Assembly: GCF_004614165.1 (NCBI RefSeq)
Contig: NZ_SPVG01000267.1
Span: forward strand, 1 to 37,230
From: Duganella callida
Lineage (GTDB): Bacteria > Pseudomonadota > Gammaproteobacteria > Burkholderiales > Burkholderiaceae_D
Length of the DNA: 37,230 nt
Direction of reading: 5' to 3'
Shown: positions 34,541-37,230 of the stretch, in pieces
How positions within the stretch are numbered: position 1 is the first letter of the stretch
How the letters are laid out: every line of letters starts with the position of its first letter
Position numbers and translations under genes: made by a program
Notes under the pieces: generated by a model
What the model was told of the DNA's origin: nothing
The model's input: only the letters and a program-made list of their open reading frames with translations
Database searches by the model: none

Positions 34541-35599
34541 TCAGAAAGTCAGCGGCAAGCGTAGCGACAGCTGGACGTCGGGGGTGTCGCGCGTCAGTCC
34601 GGCGCCAACCGCGACGTTGACCGTGCGCTGCGGCGTGATGCGGTAGGAAAACCCCACCAGCAGCGTGCCCAGCTGGGTGCGCACCGAGCCGGCCACCGGC
34701 ACGCCGTTCTGTTTGGTGCGGGCGATGGAGCTGTGGTCGTAACCGAAACTGATCAGCGCGCGGTCGTTGAGCGCCAGGCCGACGCCGAAATTGAAGCCGA
34801 TCACGCCCCCCGGCTCGACCGTGCCCAGCGGCTCCAGCGCGCCGCCCAGCACGCGCCGGTTGACGTTGTCGCGCCTGAAGTTGTGCAGATAGCTGATGCT
34901 GGCAAACAAGATGGCCGGATCGCTGGCCTGCAGCCAGGTCAGGCTGGGCTGCAGCGCATAGAAGCCCGAACCGGTCGGCAGATCCAGCGGTAGCCCGGTG
35001 CCGGTGGCGTTCGGGCCGACGCAACGCGTGCTGCAATCGGTGATCACCTCGAACGGATCGGTGCCGGTGCGCGACTTGAAGCGCAGCCCGGCCACGTAAT
35101 ACGGCCGGTCGGCGCCGCCCTGGTTGAGCTGGTAGCGCAGCGCCAGTTCGGCGTCGCCGGCGCCGCGGCCGCTGGTGTCGAACACGCGGTCGACGCCGCT
35201 GCCGGTGAACGCCTCGCGGCTGACGGTGGCATCGGAGCGGTAGACATACGGCACCTTGAGTTCGATCTCGGCGCGGTTGCTCAGGCCATAGCGGCCGGTG
35301 AGCGCGGCGGTGGTGGTGTTGCGCTTGACCTCGCGCACGTCCACCAGGCCGATCAGCAGCGCCGGGATGATGGTGTAGCCGACCAACACCACGCGGTTGC
35401 TCGACGAGTAGCCGAACTGCAGCGACGGTTCCAGCACGAAACGGCCACGCGGCGTCAGCACGCCCGGCTGTTCGAACAGCGGCGCCACCGCCGGCGGGCG
35501 GTTGTCCTGCGGCGGCGCCACGCCCACCTGCTCCGGCGCGGCCACGGCGGCGCCACTGGCCAGCACGGCGGCGGCCAGCCACTGCGTTGTGTTCTGCAT
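34541..35599 (-). CDS. Outer-membrane beta-barrel, FapF-position protein
   Basis: A 352-residue protein with a signal peptide (about 1-21, VAA-PE) and a GGGGAG site. After a proline-rich linker it alternates amphipathic strands (FVLEPSLQFGYSSSNRVVLV, AEIELKVPYVYRSD, LFASISYLHNFRRD) and ends LSLRLPLTF with the terminal Phe of outer-membrane proteins; the style is that of the phenol-degradation MetA/transporter barrel superfamily. It lies last in a cluster ordered like fapB/C-D-E-F, so it may be the secretion pore. It lacks the long N-terminal coiled coil that Pseudomonas FapF has. Confidence 0.82.
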   Translation of the reverse strand: MQNTTQWLAAAVLASGAAVAAPEQVGVAPPQDNRPPAVAPLFEQPGVLTPRGRFVLEPSLQFGYSSSNRVVLVGYTIIPALLIGLVDVREVKRNTTTAALTGRYGLSNRAEIELKVPYVYRSDATVSREAFTGSGVDRVFDTSGRGAGDAELALRYQLNQGGADRPYYVAGLRFKSRTGTDPFEVITDCSTRCVGPNATGTGLPLDLPTGSGFYALQPSLTWLQASDPAILFASISYLHNFRRDNVNRRVLGGALEPLGTVEPGGVIGFNFGVGLALNDRALISFGYDHSSIARTKQNGVPVAGSVRTQLGTLLVGFSYRITPQRTVNVAVGAGLTRDTPDVQLSLRLPLTF

Positions 35600-35608
35600 G
35601 ATCTCCCC

Positions 35609-36019
35609 TTATTTGCCCACGGCGCCGCTGAGCGCCTCGCGCAGGCTGCTTTCAAAGTTGACGGCCTTGAGCAGGGACAGGTTGGCCACGGTGGTATCGA
35701 TCGTGGTCTGGCTGCGGATGGCCTGATCGTTCAGGCTGTTCTGCACCAGCACGGCCGACAGGGCATCGCTTGCCATCTGCGCCTGCGCTGCGCTCAACTG
35801 TGTCATATCGGGGATGGAAAAATGGGTACTGGCTACAACAGTGCCATTGATCGAAACCAAACGTTCTACACCTAGCGACACCAGCAGGCCGTCGCCGAGG
35901 TCGAAACCGGCGCGCGCCTGGTCGAGCCGGGCATCATCGACGGCGGCCCAGCCGTCGGTGGGGTCGGCCCGGGCCAGGCTGGCGCAGGCCAGCAGTACAG
36001 TCAACAGAAGTTTATGCAT
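35609..36019 (-). CDS. Exported small protein with leader-like motif, FapE position (136 aa)
   Basis: A signal peptide (about 1-18, LARA-DP) is followed by VDDARLDQARAG (27-38), then FDLGDGLLVSLGVERL and VSINGTVVASTHF. The C-terminal third has an LVQNSLNDQAIRSQTTIDTT stretch similar in kind to the C-termini of its neighbours. The family is not one I can name with certainty. The start lies four bases after the stop of the C39 peptidase gene, suggesting translation coupling. In the fap order this is the fapE position, a minor component of the amyloid in Pseudomonas. Confidence 0.8.
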   Translation of the reverse strand: MHKLLLTVLLACASLARADPTDGWAAVDDARLDQARAGFDLGDGLLVSLGVERLVSINGTVVASTHFSIPDMTQLSAAQAQMASDALSAVLVQNSLNDQAIRSQTTIDTTVANLSLLKAVNFESSLREALSGAVGK

Positions 36020-36023
36020 GATG

Positions 36024-36671
36024 TCAGAAATTGCCGCTGCCGTTCTTGGGTAAGGTAATGTCGGTCAGGCTGGCGCGGTTGATCGCCTCACTCAGCGCCG
36101 CACGCGGCGCCAGCCGCCAGTCGGCCGGCACGTTGAACGCCGGCCGGCCCGGCCAGTTGTGGATCACGAACAGCAGCCGGTCCGGCCAGGCCGCCTCGAA
36201 CGCCGCGCGCCGCATCGCGCGCGTGCCGCTGGCCGGGTCGCCGATCAGCACCCGGTCCGCATCGAGCCCCTTGATCACGACAAAATGCATATAGCCGTTG
36301 TCGCTCAGGCGCACGATGGCGGGGAACGCCGCCTCGGCCAGCTTGTCGAGCGGCTGGTAATAGCCGTCCGCGACAAACCCCTGGCGCGCCAGATAGCGCT
36401 TCATGTCCAGCAGCGAAAAGCCTTCGCGCCGTATCTTCGGCTGGTCGCCCTGGGCGTACATGTCGGCGAACACCTGCTGTTCCGACACCGGACGATCATA
36501 GTGGTAGCTGAGCAGCGTGGCCAGCGCCGCCGAGCCGCAGCTGTAGTCGTACTGCTGGTGCACGGTGGACAGGAAGCGCGCTTCCTTCAGGCTGGTCACC
36601 GGCAGCGTGTAACTGCCGCCGGCCAGCACCGGCAGCTCGGCCGCCAGCAACATCAGGGCGATGGGGTTCAT
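36024..36671 (-). CDS. Exported C39-family cysteine peptidase (FapD-like)
   Basis: A 215-residue protein with an N-terminal signal sequence (IALMLLAAELPVLAG). The C39 active site is complete: Gln39 and Cys45 in HQQYDYSCGSAALATLL, His129 in GYMHFVVIKG and Asp145 in LIGDPASG. C39 domains usually sit on ABC exporters and cut after double-glycine leaders; here the domain is free and periplasmic, as in FapD of Pseudomonas functional-amyloid loci. Its ATG overlaps the stop of the upstream 105-residue gene (ATGA). The neighbouring exported proteins with AG-ending leader-like motifs are the obvious candidate substrates. Confidence 0.9.
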   Translation of the reverse strand: MNPIALMLLAAELPVLAGGSYTLPVTSLKEARFLSTVHQQYDYSCGSAALATLLSYHYDRPVSEQQVFADMYAQGDQPKIRREGFSLLDMKRYLARQGFVADGYYQPLDKLAEAAFPAIVRLSDNGYMHFVVIKGLDADRVLIGDPASGTRAMRRAAFEAAWPDRLLFVIHNWPGRPAFNVPADWRLAPRAALSEAINRASLTDITLPKNGSGNF

Positions 36672-36985
36672 TGCATCTGGATGTTGATGATGGTGGCGTT
36701 CTGGATCAGCACGTTCGAGCCGGAATTCTGGATCGCCACCGGCAGTCCCGAGGCGTTGCTGAAGGCGCCGCTGCTGATGCTGTTGGCGCCGCTGACCACA
36801 TAGGCGCTGGTATTGCCGCCCACCGTGCCGTCCAGCTGCATGGCGTTGTTGACACCGGTGTCGCTGCCGGCGTGCATCTGCGCCAGCTGCCGCTCATCGA
36901 CCGGCGCGCTGTCGAAGGGATCGGCCGCCGCCGCGCCGGCGATGGCCAGAGTCAGCAGCAGCAAGTTGGTTGCGATCGTGCGCAT
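36668..36985 (-). CDS. Exported small protein, amyloid-subunit-like (105 aa)
   Basis: A signal peptide (about 1-20, GAAAA-DP) with a GGAGGATATCC ribosome-binding region. The mature part starts with VDERQLAQMHAG (29-40), then a Ser, Asn and Gly-rich sequence (SDTGVNNAMQLDGTVGGNTS) and a C-terminal AIQNSGSNVLIQNATIINIQ, with the low aromatic, Asn/Gln/Ser-rich look of functional amyloid subunits. It overlaps the C39 peptidase gene by ATGA. An intrinsic terminator sits just upstream, before its ribosome-binding site. I infer a FapB/FapC-like role; I cannot show homology. Confidence 0.78.
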   Translation of the reverse strand: MRTIATNLLLLTLAIAGAAAADPFDSAPVDERQLAQMHAGSDTGVNNAMQLDGTVGGNTSAYVVSGANSISSGAFSNASGLPVAIQNSGSNVLIQNATIINIQMQ

Positions 36986-36998
36986 GGATATCCTCCGA

Positions 36999-37024
36999 AA
37001 AAAGCGGGATGCCAGGCATCCCGC
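36999..37024 (-). terminator. Intrinsic terminator between edge gene and 105-residue gene
   Basis: On the minus strand GCGGATGCC and GGCATCCCGC form nine pairs with one bulge around a single-base centre, so a tight loop must open, followed by six T. It starts eight bases after the stop of the edge gene and ends 13 bases before the next ATG. It probably caps the upstream gene's message and lets only part of transcription into the peptidase genes. Confidence 0.78.
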
Positions 37025-37031
37025 GGGCTGC

Positions 37032-37230
37032 TTAGCGGCCCAGGGCCAGATTCGACTGCACGTTGACGCTCTGCTGCACCAGCGAGGCGATGCCGCTGTT
37101 CTGCGACGCCACCATGATGCCGGCCGCGGACTGGCCGACGCTGGTCATGCTGTTGGACATATTGAAGGTGCCCGCATCGACCGACACCGCGCCCGCCGCG
37201 CCGCCGGTCCCGCCCGCGCCGGCGCCGCCG
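37032..37230 (-). CDS. Partial Gly/Ala-rich secreted protein, C-terminal 65 residues
   Basis: The frame enters from the right edge and ends at TAA 37034-37032. The visible part starts with a Gly/Ala/Thr run (GGAGAGGTGGAAGA), then VSVDAGTFNMSNSMTSVGQS and a C-terminus ASQNSGIASLVQQSVNVQSN-LALGR. The Q-N-S-G then L-V-Q pattern recalls the C-terminus of the 105-residue neighbour. Such low-complexity, aromatic-poor sequence fits a fibre or amyloid-type structural protein. The N-terminus is outside the window, so a signal peptide and total length are unknown. Confidence 0.72.
   Translation of the reverse strand, partial: GGAGAGGTGGAAGAVSVDAGTFNMSNSMTSVGQSAAGIMVASQNSGIASLVQQSVNVQSNLALGR

Overview
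The window looks like chromosomal DNA from a GC-rich betaproteobacterium, most likely an Oxalobacteraceae member (Duganella/Massilia/Janthinobacterium-like). This is inferred from the base composition, an H-NS protein with the [11 protein letters not shown] motif typical of Burkholderiales, and the general style of the proteins; no rRNA or other taxonomic marker is present. I read 43 protein genes, two of them cut by the window edges. I see no tRNA, rRNA, CRISPR array or complete insertion sequence, and no stretch above 300 bases lacks a gene.

Layout. Positions 1-5.9 kb: a partial small gene, a small membrane-anchored protein, a YXWXPGYW-repeat exported protein translationally coupled to an RNase H-fold protein, an exported alpha/beta hydrolase with a TPR tail, then a CheW and chemoreceptor pair. 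6.1-8.9 kb: an operon of an HD phosphohydrolase, a TetA-like MFS exporter and a periplasmic solute-binding-like protein. 9.0-12.8 kb: trpS with a possible leader and terminator, DUF1294, an erythromycin-esterase-family protein and an EamA transporter. 12.8-16.2 kb: a LonN-domain protein, an exported amidohydrolase, H-NS and a LysR regulator. A perfect 45-bp-arm palindrome fills the gap between this LysR gene and a TonB receptor gene (16.3-18.5 kb). 18.7-22.1 kb: psd, then a LysR regulator divergent from azoR and pirin.

22.2-30.4 kb is an accessory-looking stretch. It holds two coupled small membrane proteins of unknown function, a possibly leaderless unknown gene, and an apparent operon (DUF1906 glycoside-hydrolase-like protein, small beta-rich protein, acyltransferase 3). 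That operon is divergent from a 1088-residue protein with an OmpR-type winged helix, an nSTAND1-like NTPase, a membrane segment and TPR repeats, which is coupled to a 122-residue unknown protein. An aspartoacylase-family enzyme follows. 30.4-34.5 kb: DUF1304, two small or unknown membrane proteins, an ArsR regulator plus Old Yellow Enzyme pair with a dyad operator, and an exported metallo-beta-lactamase-fold protein.

The right end (34.5-37.2 kb, minus strand) is the most interesting part. It has a Gly/Ala-rich secreted protein (cut by the window edge), an intrinsic terminator, a 105-residue exported protein, an exported C39 peptidase with an intact triad, a 136-residue exported protein and an outer-membrane beta-barrel. 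The order matches fapB/C-D-E-F of the Pseudomonas functional-amyloid locus. The two small exported proteins share a leader-like motif, VD[DE]xxLxQxxAG, at almost the same distance from their N-termini, and all three small secreted proteins carry a similar QNS-containing C-terminal segment. I read this as a divergent Fap-like amyloid or secretion system whose peptidase may process those leaders.
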